Source of the DNA: Hypericum androsaemum
Taxonomy: Eukaryota; Streptophyta; Magnoliopsida; Malpighiales; Hypericaceae
Reading direction: 5' to 3'
Assembly (NCBI GenBank): GCA_963995505.1
Contig: OZ023198.1
Span: 9,725,141-9,789,140 of the forward strand
Length of the DNA stretch: 64,000 bases
Shown: positions 33,208-44,558 of the stretch, one piece after another
Layout of the letters: each line of letters opens with the position of its first letter
How positions within the stretch are numbered: the first letter of the stretch is position 1
Notes under the pieces: model-generated
What the model saw: only the letters and a program-made list of their open reading frames with translations
Database searches by the model: none
Told to the model about the DNA's origin: nothing
Translations under genes and position numbers: made by a program

Positions 33208-35686
33208 ATGTCATCAAGTAGAGCAAATAAGGGTAAGAAAAAACGTGTGGAACATCACGATTCTATTGAATCGGATTTTCCACCGATATCTACTTATCCT
33301 ATTCCGGAAGAAATGATGAACGTCCATGATGAAGTTCAACGGGAAAGTGTTGATTCAATATTCAACAATTCACAAAAGGTAAAAATATCACCTTCATTAC
33401 TTTTTACTAAGCATTTCTGTTGGGAAATAACCCACTTTTCCGTGGACCCAAACAACGCAGCGAACAAGATAGGAGCAAGATCTACGAAAAACAAGAACAA
33501 CAGATTTGGTAACCCGGTTCGATCTTGACCGATCTACGTCCGGGGGCGTACCAAGCCAGGAGATTTCACTATATCAAGCTCGATCTACACTTTGGAGCTA
33601 CGCAGGCTCAACAATGGTAGTTTCTCTCTATTCTTCTTCTCTCTCTCTCTCTCTAGAAATGTCTCTCTGTCTGTCAGGAAGGAGGAGAGGCGGCACAGGG
33701 TTGGTGAAGCGGGTATTTATAGCACCAACAAACCTAGGAACCAAAAAACACACACGCAGGGGCATTTTTGTCCACGCTTCATTTCGTCGTCGACGCGTAC
33801 CGTTTAGGCAGGTCGATCCCAGTTCTGGACGGGGGCTACGCCCCCCTGCGGTGTCCGAAGTCTCCATACCCAACAATTTCACAAAAATTTCTACCGGAGA
33901 AAAATGTATCTTCAAAATTACATGTAATTATTGTGGTAAACAATATGAATTCAAAACCGGGAATAGATATGGTACTTATACTATTCATTTGAATACTAAA
34001 CATCCACACGAAGTTGGTTTTGAAAAATCATAAACTCAATTATCTACTACACCTAATATTTTATTTCATTACACCGATCAAAATAATAGAGAGGAATTAG
34101 CTAAATTAGTTGCTACCGAACATTTATCTTTTAGTTTTGGTGAAAAACTTAATTTTACAACTTATTGTCAAAATGCTTTAAATCATAGTGCAAAAAAAGT
34201 TCCACAAAGTAAATTAACACGATATGTAAAAGATTTATACAAGAAAAATAAAGAAAAATTACAAACTTTTTTCTTTGATTTTGATGGTCGAGTTTCTATA
34301 CGTTGTGATATATGGAGTGATCATTGGCAAACACATTCATATTTTGATGTTACATGTCATTGGATTGATAATAAATAGAATATACAAAAAAGAATAATTG
34401 CATATAGAGTTTTTGATGATAGTCATAGTGGGAATAATTGTTATAAAATATTGCATACTATTTTACAAGAATATAATCTAGTTCAAAAAATATTTTCAAT
34501 TTCTCTAGATAATGCAAGTTCTAATAATGTTATGGTTAAAGATTTAGAAATTCTTTGTACACGATTCGGAAGAAATTTTTTTCATATTAGATGTGCATGT
34601 CATATATTTAATCTTTGCACCCAAGATAGAATTAAAGCTTTAGACTCTACATTAGGACCAATTAAACAAGCACTTAATTTATTATGGGCTCGCCCAAAAT
34701 TGCTAAAAGATTGGAAAATTTTTTACAAATTAAACAACATGAAACCAAAACGTTTTCCACAAGATGTTCAACATCATTGGAATTCGACTTATGAATTGTT
34801 AAAAGAAGCTCTTCCATACAAAGAACTTCTATGTAATTTTTTTGCATCTAATGATCAAACTAACAATATTATGTTACAACCTTACCATTGGGACCTTGTA
34901 GAAAAATTAAATGAGCTTTTAGAATATTTTAATTATGCTACACATCTTTTATCGAGTGTTTATTATCCTACATCTCATTTACTATTTTTGGAATGTTGTA
35001 ATATATCGTAGGCAATATGTAGCGCTTATCAAGATTTTGCATTGTCATCATGCGTTTTGAAAATGGCTAACAAATGGTTAAAGTATTTCAAGGAGATTCC
35101 CCAACTTAATTTAATTGCAACCGTTTTTATGCCGAACATTAAAATTGATGGTTTACAAAATTTATTATATGTGTATTACACAAATTTGGAAATTTTTTTG
35201 CAAGTTCCTAATCTAGAAGATCATGTTGTAATAATTACAAACAATGTAAAAAAAGATATTTTGGATTTAATGAGTGAATATAGTATTAGGAATAATGCTT
35301 CTACATCTAATGAACCAACTCCCTCTCCCTCACAAAGTGAAAAATTAAGTTTTACGGAAAGATTGTTAATGAAAAAACAAAAAAGACCCCGAGGAATAAG
35401 TTTAACCAATTCGGAATTTGATTTATATCTTAACACACAATTTGATATTCCATTTGTCAAACCTTCTAGTTTTGCTTTATTAGAATGGTGGAACAACCAT
35501 GTAGAACAATTTCCGGTTATGTCAATTGTTGCAAAAGAATTGCTTGCTTGTCCGATTTCGACGGTTACCGTGGAACAAGCATTTAGTGCAGGAGGTAATA
35601 TTTTGGATGAACACCGGTACTCAATGACACCGCAATCTTTGGAGGCACAAGCATTGGTCGCCGATTGGACCAATGCGGAAAGATGA
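33208..35686 (+). pseudogene. hAT transposase, broken by solo LTR and stops
   Basis: Starts MSSSRANKGKKKRVEHHD at 33208. At 33418 a solo LTR interrupts it; leaving out the LTR plus one target duplication (463 bp) would bring both halves into one frame, so the interrupted region was coding. After the LTR: BED zinc finger (CNYC ... HLNTKH, about 33917-33998), catalytic region with RCDIWSDHW and HIRCACHIFNLC, and the C-terminal hAT dimerisation domain (WWNNHVEQFP, STVTVEQAFSAGG). In-frame stops at 34031-34033 (TAA), 34376-34378 (TAG) and 35009-35011 (TAG) precede the TGA at 35684-35686, so no functional enzyme can be made. Confidence 0.9.
33418..33875 (+). mobile_element. Solo LTR (458 bp) inside hAT transposase
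   Basis: TGTTGGGAAATAACCC...CATACCCAACA with a perfect 5-bp target duplication ATTTC (33413-33417 and 33876-33880). Internal TATTTATA near 33714 is a plausible TATA box and a CT-repeat lies at 33635-33655. No internal retrotransposon sequence, so it is the product of LTR-LTR recombination. The ends look copia-like. Confidence 0.9.
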
Positions 35687-36220
35687 CAACAAGAATTGGT
35701 CTGGGAAAATCCCGACCAACTATACGACCTCGATGATGCCACAACCGGTGAAAGCACAAACACATCCGACTAGGTGAGTTAGCTCTATAAAGGTAAGAGA
35801 ACTACGTGGGCTTTGATTCCTTCGGAGCTAAGGATACGTAGGCAACTTAATTTGGTACATTAAGTGCAAGCCCAATCCTTAGTTTATTTCTTTTTCCTAA
35901 AAAATGTTAAACACTAATTCCTAATTTTTTTTAATATTTGAAGCAAAAATCAAAGTTTTTGAATTTTTCAAAAAATATCAAAACTTTTTAAACTTTTTCG
36001 AAAATATTACAAAAATATTCAAAATATAAAAAAAAATAGAGGTTTTAGAATTTTTTAATTAAGTATTAAAATTATAGAATTAATTCAAATTTAATTATAA
36101 TTCGAATTCGATTCGTCTTTTGAAGAATTGAATATGGTTTAATGTTTTGATAAATTTGAATTCGAATAAATTCGATTCGAATTCGTCCAAATTCGAACCG
36201 TGGTCAAGTCTATCCATACA

Positions 36221-36320
36221 TCACTTGGACAAATATAAGGGTAGAGTATGAGATAGACATCGTTGAGTCCACTGTGAAGCAGGTGCTTGTACATCAGAAA
36301 AATGAAAGGTATTTTTGGCT
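36221..36320 (+). pseudogene. Valyl-tRNA synthetase pseudogene, block 1, displaced last piece
   Basis: Reads WTNIRVEYEIDIVESTVK, matching the synthetase segment after the anticodon-binding domain. It directly follows the hAT target duplication; the same sequence continues uninterrupted in block 2 at about 60222. Confidence 0.75.
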
Positions 36321-37250
36321 ACTTTCTGCTTATGCTATTTAGCTGTTTCTCTTTCTGTTACAAGCACGGAGTTTGGATTGAGTACAGAGTGAAGAAATCA
36401 TTCCGAACGATTTGGAGTGAAGGGGAAATTGCGCTGGCAAGCGCAGTTATATGATAATGGCATTTGTATTTATGACAGCGGCAAGTCCCGTTTATGATAC
36501 TAGTGCACATGAATTTTTTCATTTTGGTCCCCGTAGTTTAGCATTTTTGCAAAAAAGTCATACTGGCATGCGCAGTTATGTGATACTGACATGCGCTGTT
36601 ATGTGATACTGGCATTTGTTTCATGCCTGTGTTTGCGCATGGCTTTTTTCATTTTAGTCTCCATATTTTAGCATTTTTTCAAAAAAGCCCCCGTGTGACT
36701 TCATTCCGAACGGTTCGGAATCTAGGCATTCCGTACTCAATCCATACCCACAAGCACGAACTGAATAAATCAATGACTTGGTAATGACAATAAGGGCACT
36801 GCCGCTTTAGCTTATTGAATGGAGACGAATTTATTGTAATACCATATAAGGGCCAAGTCTGATGTTAGTCCATTCAAAAAGCTAAAGAGCACCCTCGAAT
36901 TAAAACGGAAATCCATATTGCCAAGTCTGACCTTGTGACGAATTATTTACAATGCCTCGTTATCGTTTTATGTAAAAATTTTCATTAATGAAAAATAATT
37001 GTAGATAATCCTCAGAAACTTTTCGTAATACAATATAGTGTAATACTTGTTAAGAGTTATATCACTTTTAAAATATTTTATTTAGTTCAAACTCGCACAG
37101 AACTAATGGGGGGCCCGGAAACTCAGAGGGCAAGTCCTAGAAAGAGATTAAGAGAACGGATTCTCGTTTCCTATATTTTTACACCGAACTTAGTAGGCTA
37201 ACTTAATTTTTTTTTAAATCATTTAGTATGGTGACAAATTTAAATTTGAG
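36321..37250. other. Block-1 tail, no gene
   Basis: Includes an insertion-like patch (about 36370-36760) with CTGGCATTTG and CATTCCGTACTCAATCCATA motifs absent from block 2, then sequence matching 60440-60860. It leads into the next promoter module. Confidence 0.45.
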
Positions 37251-37790
37251 ACAAGTTGAAATAGTTGTGTTTAAAACGCGGATCGGACATTTCGATTGCT
37301 TGTACGAGTCTAGACGAAGCTAGAATATTCCAGAACTAGCTATTGGGAAATGATGAGGCAACTACAACAGCTTGGAGAGAAAGTTCCAAAAGCAATGTAT
37401 ATTGCCAAATGGAAGAAGACCAAAAATGATTTATTGATGGGTCCAAAATTAAAAACACGGTATCAACGGTTGCAGTAAAATATACGTATATCAATGGAAA
37501 ATAATTGTAGATAAGCCTCATAAACTCTTTGTAATACAATAGTATAATACTTGTTCGGAGAATTATATCACCTTTTAAATATTTTATTAAATTTAAATTC
37601 GGATTAGTCTAGTCAAAATGAAAGGAAACAATGCAAAATGTAGCACCCAAGTACCGGTCGGGAAATTTCCTGATAAAGTTATAAAGATTGGCGGGGCCCA
37701 GAAACTTAGAGGGCAAGTCCCGGAAAGAGAACAGATTCTCTTGTTTCCTAATTTTTTACTGCTGAACTAAGTACGCTACTTATGTTTTCC
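37250..37790 (+). repeat. Promoter-module repeat with HSE
   Basis: Full module in the usual order of blocks, from AAACGCGGAT through GTTTCCTAATTTTTTACTGC. It is not followed by a NAC promoter but by a foldback element. Confidence 0.75.
37322..37336 (+). promoter_or_regulatory. Perfect heat-shock element
   Basis: AGAATATTCCAGAAC, exact triple pentamer; 2.5 kb upstream of NAC-C. Confidence 0.7.
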
Positions 37791-37849
37791 CGAGAATTTA
37801 TATTAAATCAATCGCATATAGGTAAATTTTAGATTATTAACATTTTATA

Positions 37850-38400
37850 GCATCAATCACGTATAGGCCACGCCATCATTCAGGCCTTTCGGCTACATAA
37901 CCTATAGCATGATCCCGATGAAACATGTAGACTTCTCTCATGTGACTCAATTTTTCTAACATGGCAATCATTCTCCTCAACTCTTCTAGTAAAGCGACTC
38001 GGGACAAAGATTGAATTAGGTGCAAACAATGTGAACTCAGTGGCACCAGTCGGACAACACATCACATGGTGGCACATCACACGTCAGCACATGTCAACAT
38101 CACAAATGAACAACGGTACATTAGGCAATGTGTTACTATAATTTGTGATGTGCCGTCGGAAAACTAATCTACCGTTGTGATGTGCCGCTGGAGTAATGTG
38201 TCGTTGTAATGTGCCGCTGGTGTAATGAGTCGTCTGGGTGATGTACCGCTGATCTCCTATGTTATCTGATTAGTGCAGCTGAGGGGTAAGTAACACCGAA
38301 TCCAACCCCCGGGACAAAATTCTACTGACATCTCGAGATCATGCAGCAAGATGTATTGGTGCGAGACCTGAATGGTAACGTGATGACAAGAGTAAGTAAA
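37850..38400. mobile_element. Foldback element, copy 2
   Basis: Same organisation as at 11950: outer inverted segments, inner arms built of CGGCACATCACA-type and TGTGATGTGCCG-type units. Confidence 0.7.
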
Positions 38401-39270
38401 ATATATAACACAGAAAAATCAATTTTAGTATCCTGTGATATCACAAAAAATTATTATAGTTTAAAACTCGTCAACTGAATCAAACTTATTCTAGCACTGA
38501 TGATGTGGATTGCCATGTCAATTTTCTTTAAGACAAAAATTTTGAAAAAAATTCATAATAGTCTCGAGTTCCCGTGGCGGTTAGAAGACGGTGTAAGCAG
38601 AGATCAGAGTAGTAACGTATTAGTGTACTGTGCTGCTGTTGGAAGTCTGGTGGTACGATGGTAAGAAAAGTCTCTCCACTAACATCACTTTATGATTTTA
38701 TTGGGTCATTGACTGATTGTAGTTAAAGAGCGCATTTTCTCGCTTGTACGAGTCTAGAAGCAGCTAGAATATTCCAGAACTAGCATTTGGGAAATGATGA
38801 GGCAATTTTTTTTTTTTGAAAATTAATGATGAGGCAACTACAGTAGCTTTTTTTAAGAAGGCAACTACAATAACTTGGAGAGCAAGTTTTTTTATTTTAT
38901 AAGGGCTTCGAGAGCAAGTTCCAAAAGTAATATTTATTGCCAAATGGGAGAAGACCAAAAAAGTTTTATTGATGGGTCCAAAATAAAAAAAAATACTGTG
39001 TTAGTATATCGTCAGATGACTGTACATTAATAGAAAATAATTGTAGATAAGCCTCAGGAACTCTTTGTAATACAAGATATATCACTTTTCAAATATCTTA
39101 TTTAGTTCAAATTTTGATTAGTTAACTAAAAACCGAAAGGAAACTATGCAAAATATAGCACCCAAGTACCGATTGGGGAATTTCTCGATGAAGTTATAAG
39201 GACCGGCGGGGCCCGGAAACTTGGAAGGCAAGTCCTATCCAAAAATATTTACACCGAACTAAGTAGGCTA
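38401..39270 (+). repeat. Spacer plus promoter module with HSE
   Basis: The GACGGTGTAAGCAG spacer (about 38588) is interrupted compared with other copies, followed by a full HSE module (38760-39260) in which an A-rich duplication sits near 38810-38835. No gene. Confidence 0.7.
38766..38780 (+). promoter_or_regulatory. Perfect heat-shock element
   Basis: AGAATATTCCAGAAC, exact match, about 1.1 kb upstream of NAC-C. Confidence 0.72.
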
Positions 39271-39390
39271 ACTTAGTTTTTTTTAATCATTTAATATGCT
39301 AACAAATCTAAATTCGAGATAGGTTGAACTAGTTGCGTTTAAAATGCGGATAGCACATTTCGATTGCTTGTACGAGTAGAGATGAAGCTT

Positions 39391-39405
39391 AGAATATTCC
39401 AGAAC
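39391..39405 (+). promoter_or_regulatory. Perfect heat-shock element proximal to NAC-C
   Basis: AGAATATTCCAGAAC, 476 bp upstream of the NAC-C start codon and the closest HSE to any NAC start in the window. Confidence 0.78.
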
Positions 39406-39479
39406 TAGTTATCGGGAAATGACGAGGCAACTACAACAGCTTGGAGAGCAAGTTCTAAAAGCAATGTTTATAGCCAAAT

Positions 39480-39866
39480 ATAAAAAAACCACAACAAAGT
39501 GAACTTAGGATTGCACAGTGATGACCAAACCATATGATATCCACAAGCAGCTTCCCTATTTGGAACTTCAAGTACACAAACAAGCATTGGCCTAAGTTTA
39601 TACCAGCAACAACAAGTAGCTTCCCCTTCACTCTGTTCCACATACAACTGATCATCCATTCCATTTCGGCCGGTCTGTCGTTAAGAGACGAGGCGACCTT
39701 CTTACTATTTTAGGAAGTGGAGTGAAAAGCCTGCTTTCTGCCTGTCAAGTGAGTTCTGTTGTTCTGCATATTTATGTTATATATATATATAACTGCTCTG
39801 CTATGACAGCTTTTACTTGCTTTTCCGCTCGAACGAGATCAAAGTTCAAATCTTCTTGCTGCAGAT
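39480..39866 (+). promoter_or_regulatory. NAC-C promoter and 5' UTR, TATA block deleted
   Basis: Aligned with NAC-B/D/E, about 45 bp between GCACAGTGAT and GATGACC is missing. The lost block holds GTATATCATTCTCG and the TATAAATTT box. The leader intron donor CTGTCAA/GTGAGTTC and acceptor TTGCTGCAG remain. Confidence 0.65.
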
Positions 39867-41761
39867 ATGGACGGGAAAGGAACTATGTTGAACGCCACAA
39901 CAATGCTTGATACAGATCAAGAGATCGGCGAAGGGTTCCGCCCCACTGATACGGAGCTGGCAACTCATTATCTGGAGCTAATGCTGCAAGGCAACCACCG
40001 CCCTAAGATCCCAGTGGTTGACATCTACAAGTATGAACCCCGGGATTTACCCGGTGAGTAATATCTATCACAGGCTTCCTTGAGTACCTAGAGCTTCAGT
40101 TTTTTCGTCCTGCGGTTACTCTCTGTTTGTGTTTTGTATATGCTGATCACGACACTCCACTGCGATTGGCAGATCTTTCCGGACTGAGTTTTTCCAGGTC
40201 GGAGTGGTACTTCTTCTGCCCTCGCCATGGAGAGAATGGCAGCCACACAAGCAGACTGACAAATGTAGGATACTGGAAGTCCACGGGTCAGGATCGTGTG
40301 ATAAAAGATGAGGCCAGGAGACCTACGTTGTTCAAGAAGAAGAGTTTGGTTTACCATAGAGGCCGTAGTCCTAGTCGGAAACCGACTAATTGGGTCATAC
40401 ATGAGATTCGAAAAACTCTTGATGATGGAAAAACTACACAGGTATATCGATCTCTTGGACTCACTACTAGAACATGCATCTATTAAGTTAACATGAAGAA
40501 TATATGTTCCTAAGAGGTTAACCTTTTCGTTCAAATCTAGGGAGCTTATGTACTCTGTAAACTTATCAAGAAACCAGAAGAGAATGTCAAGGTGTCGACT
40601 GACAGCGAAGACGAACCAAGTAGCAGAATCGCTCCCGAACACGACCATCTTTCGACAAAAGCAAACTCCGAGTTCTCAGCTCCAACCTCCTGCAAAAGGA
40701 AATCCGACGGTCCATTGTCGACCGTTGGTGAAGGTCAGTCAAGTTTCTTTTTTTTTTCCTTTCTGTTTCCTCCCTGCAACTTGCTTTCGCTTTCGGCAAC
40801 AGGATGAGGTTGCTTTTTTAATATTTTACAATGTCATTGAACAGAACATAGCCGCAGTAATAATTACAGGCAGGCACATAATGTAGAAGATGTCGAAATA
40901 CTACAACGTTGATGCAGCAGGTTGATGCAGCAGCAGCAAGCTACTGATCATCAGTTGGAAACAGTAGGCCAGCATATGCAGATGATGGAGCAGCGGCAGC
41001 AGCAGATGATGTCGTTTCTTGCCAAGGCCATGCAAAGCCCGTTTCTCCTGGATAATCTTCCTAGTAACTCACTGGAAAGTTGTAGCTTTGCGAGTAGGAT
41101 CACAGAGGTGACGCTACCCGCGGACTTGCTGAGTTCTGGGAAATCATCTGCTCGTGTTGATCCTGGCTTTCATGGCAGTCCTGTTGAACAAAATCATCTT
41201 ACAGAGGTAAATTCTCAAATGTGTGGGCAGGGAGAAGAATCTGTTCCCAACTTCACCGAGATGCCAGGAAATGTGACAGAAAGAAGCTTTAGTGGTATTC
41301 CTACCGCCATTCCTTTGGTGTCTGAAATTAGCAATCGCGATTTCGTTGATCGGTTACCTTCAACAATTGATATGACAATGCCTGGACAAAGTGATCCACA
41401 AGAACCCGATGTTGACATCATGATGGATGAGATGCCTATACTCCCCAGCATTAATGATGGTGAGAACAATGCATCATCATATACAACCATCCCAGAAGAG
41501 GTAAGCTAGCCCCGCAATGGCCATGTGTGCAAGAGCTTCGATTATCAAATGATGATCTTCAACTCATCCAATTTTATCTTTTCATGATTCTTTCTGCAGG
41601 TGATGGATGGACAACAATCTGATGTGTCATTTATCGGCCATAAGAAGCAATGTTATGGCCTTAACCCGAGACCAGAGTCATCTGTAACACCAGAGGACGA
41701 TCAGATCGACTATGGTTTTTGGAATCAGCTTTCGGTGTTGGACTATGGTCTTTGGAACTAG
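39867..41761 (+). pseudogene. NAC-C: NAC gene with heat-shock-factor segment fused into exon 4
   Basis: Exons 39867-40053, 40173-40441, 40541-40733, 40845-41500 and 41600-41761, all GT-AG and phase-consistent. The NAC domain (GFRPTDTELATHYL ... SEWYFFCPRH ... GYWKSTGQDRVI ... TNWVIHEIRK ... YVLCKLI) is intact. Exon 4 is 656 bp instead of 137: after NAC sequence ending NVED it switches to VEILQR, a TGA stop (40910-40912), then QQQQATDHQLETV and MEQRQQQMMSFLAKAMQSP, the HR-A/B oligomerisation region of a class-A1 heat-shock factor, ending near LPSIND and rejoining NAC at GENNASSYTT in frame. Translation should end at the TGA, giving a 238-aa NAC protein. Exon 5 ends DYGFWNQLSVLDYGLWN. It may still be a functional short NAC; I mark it broken because of the stop. 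Confidence 0.85.
40890..41480 (+). pseudogene. Heat-shock factor A1 fragment within NAC-C exon 4
   Basis: Encodes the part of a class-A1 HSF between the DNA-binding domain and the AHA activation motif. The coiled-coil signature EQRQQQMMSFLAKAMQSP is diagnostic; the later DPGFHGSP, FVDRLPS and DVDIMMDE parts are compatible with the HSF central and C-terminal region. The copy stops right where the FWEQFL-type AHA motif would follow. HSF genes have a single intron inside the DNA-binding domain, so absence of introns here does not tell whether it came by RNA or DNA. Confidence 0.78.
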
Positions 41762-41946
41762 CGGCTTTTCAGCTGAACAAAGTTGAATGTAGTTCCACTG
41801 TGTCCTTTTTTCCCTCCACAAAGTCATCATGAAATAGCTATAATACAGAAACACCGAATAGATCTCCACGTGCAATCCAAAATTTGAGGTAATGCACAGC
41901 CGGATTCCAATTCATTGCAATCTAACACATTACATCTCTTTTTCAG

Positions 41947-42075
41947 GTGGATGTCATAAGCTTGATGCTTTCCAATAAGTCATATGCAGACGAAGACATC
42001 ACGCGTTACAGCATCAGCACCATACCGCCTTTTTCGGGTTGTTTGAACTCCCAATTCTATCTGTATCATGTGTGA
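41947..42075 (+). other. NAC-C candidate alternative last exon (43 codons)
   Basis: Follows TTTTTCAG and reads VDVISLMLSNKSYADED ... FYLYHV then TGA. Phase 0, as is the donor of exon 4, so skipping exon 5 would join it in frame. Same length in NAC-A and NAC-D. Confidence 0.55.
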
Positions 42076-42373
42076 ATCTGCAATTATATGTAATAAATAA
42101 TATAGGGTGGACTGAGAATCGGTACGGAACAAGAGGAAATGATTCCAGTGTTGTAGTTCTATCCCTAGTTGATTAAGTAGTAATTATTGTTTTCTTGTAC
42201 TATCTTCACAAATTATTATTTTCTTGTACTATCTTCAAAGTTAGGTGAGCAAGTAAATTAATATGTGAGCTTCAAAATGTGGCATTTGCTCTTTCTCCTA
42301 CTTCAATAAAAGCAACATCGATCCTTAAAAAATATTACATTGCGAATCTAACTAGTGCAGATTGGGGTCAAAT

Positions 42374-42747
42374 TTGGTGGATGTATACTCCTCTTGGATG
42401 AGTTTGGTACGTCATACATGGAGATGTGATGAGGAATGTGTGGAATGCACTCTTTGGATCAGTTGCTTGGAGAATTTGGAGACACCGGAACATAGCAGTT
42501 TTCGATGGTGAAAGGCCGGATTTTGATTTCTTGATTAACAACATCCTACGCCAAGCAAGAGACTGGTTATTTTGGTCCGGGGCAACCAAATGTATTTGTA
42601 ATCGTGAGCTTTTGATATTTATCGAATCGGGCAGGACTAACTTAGTATAGTTTTTTCTGTAATTCTATACTGTTTTGGTCATGTTCATGTTTGGGTTCTT
42701 TCTTGTAAATATTTTTCTTCGATAATAAAAATTTTCTTACCAAAAAA
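42374..42747 (+). mobile_element. 5'-truncated LINE (374 bp)
   Basis: Flanked by a 15-bp target duplication AGATTSGGGTCAAAT (42359-42373 and 42748-42762, one mismatch) and ending in an A-run. The 5' part encodes VWNALFGSVAWRIWRHRN, typical of the C-terminal end of plant L1-type ORF2 after the zinc-binding RT region. Other NAC copies have the empty site. Confidence 0.85.
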
Positions 42748-42762
42748 AGATTCGGGTCAAAT

Positions 42763-43569
42763 CACCCAAAGTGCAACATAACCCTCCCTGAGTAATACCA
42801 AAACAACTTCAAAAAAGGCAAGACAAAAACAAAAACATCAAAGACCACATTTGCTTACCTCTCCCGTTTAACAGAAATATCAAGTTTTACAGCTGGATGT
42901 TTGAGTTCATTCGGATAGTAATTGTATATTTCTGGAACCTTAATTTTGATGGAATGAAGATCGACAAGCAACAGAAAACAGATTTGCCAGTTCCCGAAAA
43001 CCGGAAAAGGCAATGCGAACGCGGCAACTCGGATTTTCATATTTATCGATTGCTCAGAGATGACCATTTACAATGTTTGCACGTCAAGTAAACAAAACAC
43101 GTCTTAGAACCGTGGACTATACACTAGCGATTACCACTGGATTGATTCGTTCATGTTGGCCGGCTCCAGGACCCAACAACAGGTTGTGTTATGTAGTAAC
43201 TAACCCATGTCAGCTACCACCAATGCAGAAGATCAAAAGCGTGACAGGCCCTCGGAACTATACTCCGTCGATGATGGCAAGAGCGATGATCAAGCCACCA
43301 CGATGACCACAATGATCATTATCCAGAAAATTTTAAAATTGAAAATTTTACAAAAATTTGGCAACATTTAAAAATTTTATGACTTGTCACGTCATCAATT
43401 TCATGGATAAAAAAGGATGAGATGGTACGCCATGTAGACCGTAAATATGACATGGCAAATTCAGATGGATGGGCAGTTGCCCTGCACCTGACTGAGAAAA
43501 AATGTGTAAACTACAGGGTACTAAATTCCCAATTTGAAACCAAATGGTCTTAATTCTGTAAACCTGAAA
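42763..43569. other. NAC-C downstream segment, no recognised gene
   Basis: Carries the same blocks as 9478-9990 and 54660-55100. A 70-codon minus-strand frame at 42855-43067 is open here but broken in the other copies; I do not call it a gene. From about 43320 the sequence is AT-rich. Confidence 0.5.
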
Positions 43570-44010
43570 CTACAAGGTACTAAATGGGACTTTTTCCTTT
43601 AATTTTCTATGTCGCCACGTTTTATTGTTTTATTTGTGTCCCTTGTCCATTCCATTTTACAAGCTTCCCACCATCTCTTTTTTTTATCTTATCACTTTTT
43701 TTTTATAGTTAATTCGTATTTTTGTACTAATTTGTTAAGTTTACACAATTTTGATTCAAGCATTTATTTTATTTTCAATTAACTTTGCAATTATAATTTC
43801 ATTTGTTAACTCAAGTTAATTCGTACCAAATTATTTCTAAACACATTACTAAAATTTCTCGATGAACAATTTGCGTTGTTATTTTACAACATAGTATATT
43901 ATTAATTTATCGAGTGACTTAACCTACTTTTATCTAAGTTTAAGGTCGGGTATTACATTCTCCCTTCCTTATAAAAATTTGGTCCCCGAATTTACTTAAC
44001 CAAAATTTTC
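43570..44010 (-). mobile_element. Ty3/gypsy LTR remnant (minus orientation)
   Basis: On the minus strand AAATTCGGGGACCAAATTTT, then AAGGAAGGGAGAA and TGTAATACCC, is the pol-end, polypurine tract and 3' LTR start of a Ty3/gypsy element. It resembles the remnant at 13120 in the opposite orientation. The inner limit is clear, the outer one approximate. Confidence 0.6.
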
Positions 44011-44549
44011 TTACCAACCAACTAAATAGATGACTACCTAATTGGTATCTCCTCTTAGATCTTTTTACTTAATGATTTTCTCACTTAACTTTATAAATTT
44101 GGAAATTCTCTATTCTAATATTCTTATATTTTCTTATCAAAATTTTTTTTGGCACTTCCAATATGTCTATTTTTACCAACTATTTTTACGAGGGGCTTCA
44201 GTCCCTCGTAATTATACTCCTCCGATGATGGCAAGAGTGATGATCAAGCCACCACAACGATGACGACAATCATCAAAATGATCCCGAAAATGACCAAGAG
44301 CAGGCAACTCTGCATCAAGAAAATTTTAAATGTTATATCTAACTTGAACGAGTCGAAAACATGTCAACGTCATTAGCAAACAATCTTTTATAACATGGCC
44401 AAGAAATATCAAGCAGAAGACATCAAATGGGTCCTTGATGAAGTTGCAGACTGCCAACCGTTCTTCAAAATATATATGGTCAACCAAATCTTCCCCTTTG
44501 CTGTCTAATTAGGGGGATTCTCTTCTCCCTCACCCACCTTTAGGAAACA
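44011..44549. other. Segment with repeated NAC-downstream blocks
   Basis: AT-rich sequence up to 44190, then blocks shared with 9880-10270 and 55030-55330 (TGATGGCAAGAGTGATGATC, and MAKKYQAEDIKWVLDEVADC in one frame). Unrecognised. Confidence 0.45.
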
Positions 44550-44558
44550 ATTCCTTTT

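Larger units (their letters stand above)
32627..36212 (+). mobile_element. hAT DNA transposon (3,586 bp)
   Basis: Terminal inverted repeats TAGACCTGACCATG (left) and reverse complement TAGACTTGACCACG (right) match at 12 of 14 positions; 8-bp target duplication. Both subterminal regions (about 32640-32850 and 36080-36190) are crowded with GATTCG/GAATTCG motifs, typical transposase-binding repeats of hAT elements. It contains a decayed transposase gene and a solo LTR. It inserted into the valyl-tRNA synthetase pseudogene. Confidence 0.93.

Noticed and set aside
42855..43067. 70-codon minus-strand frame after NAC-C
   Set aside because: Homologous blocks after NAC-A, B and D are interrupted; no recognisable domain.
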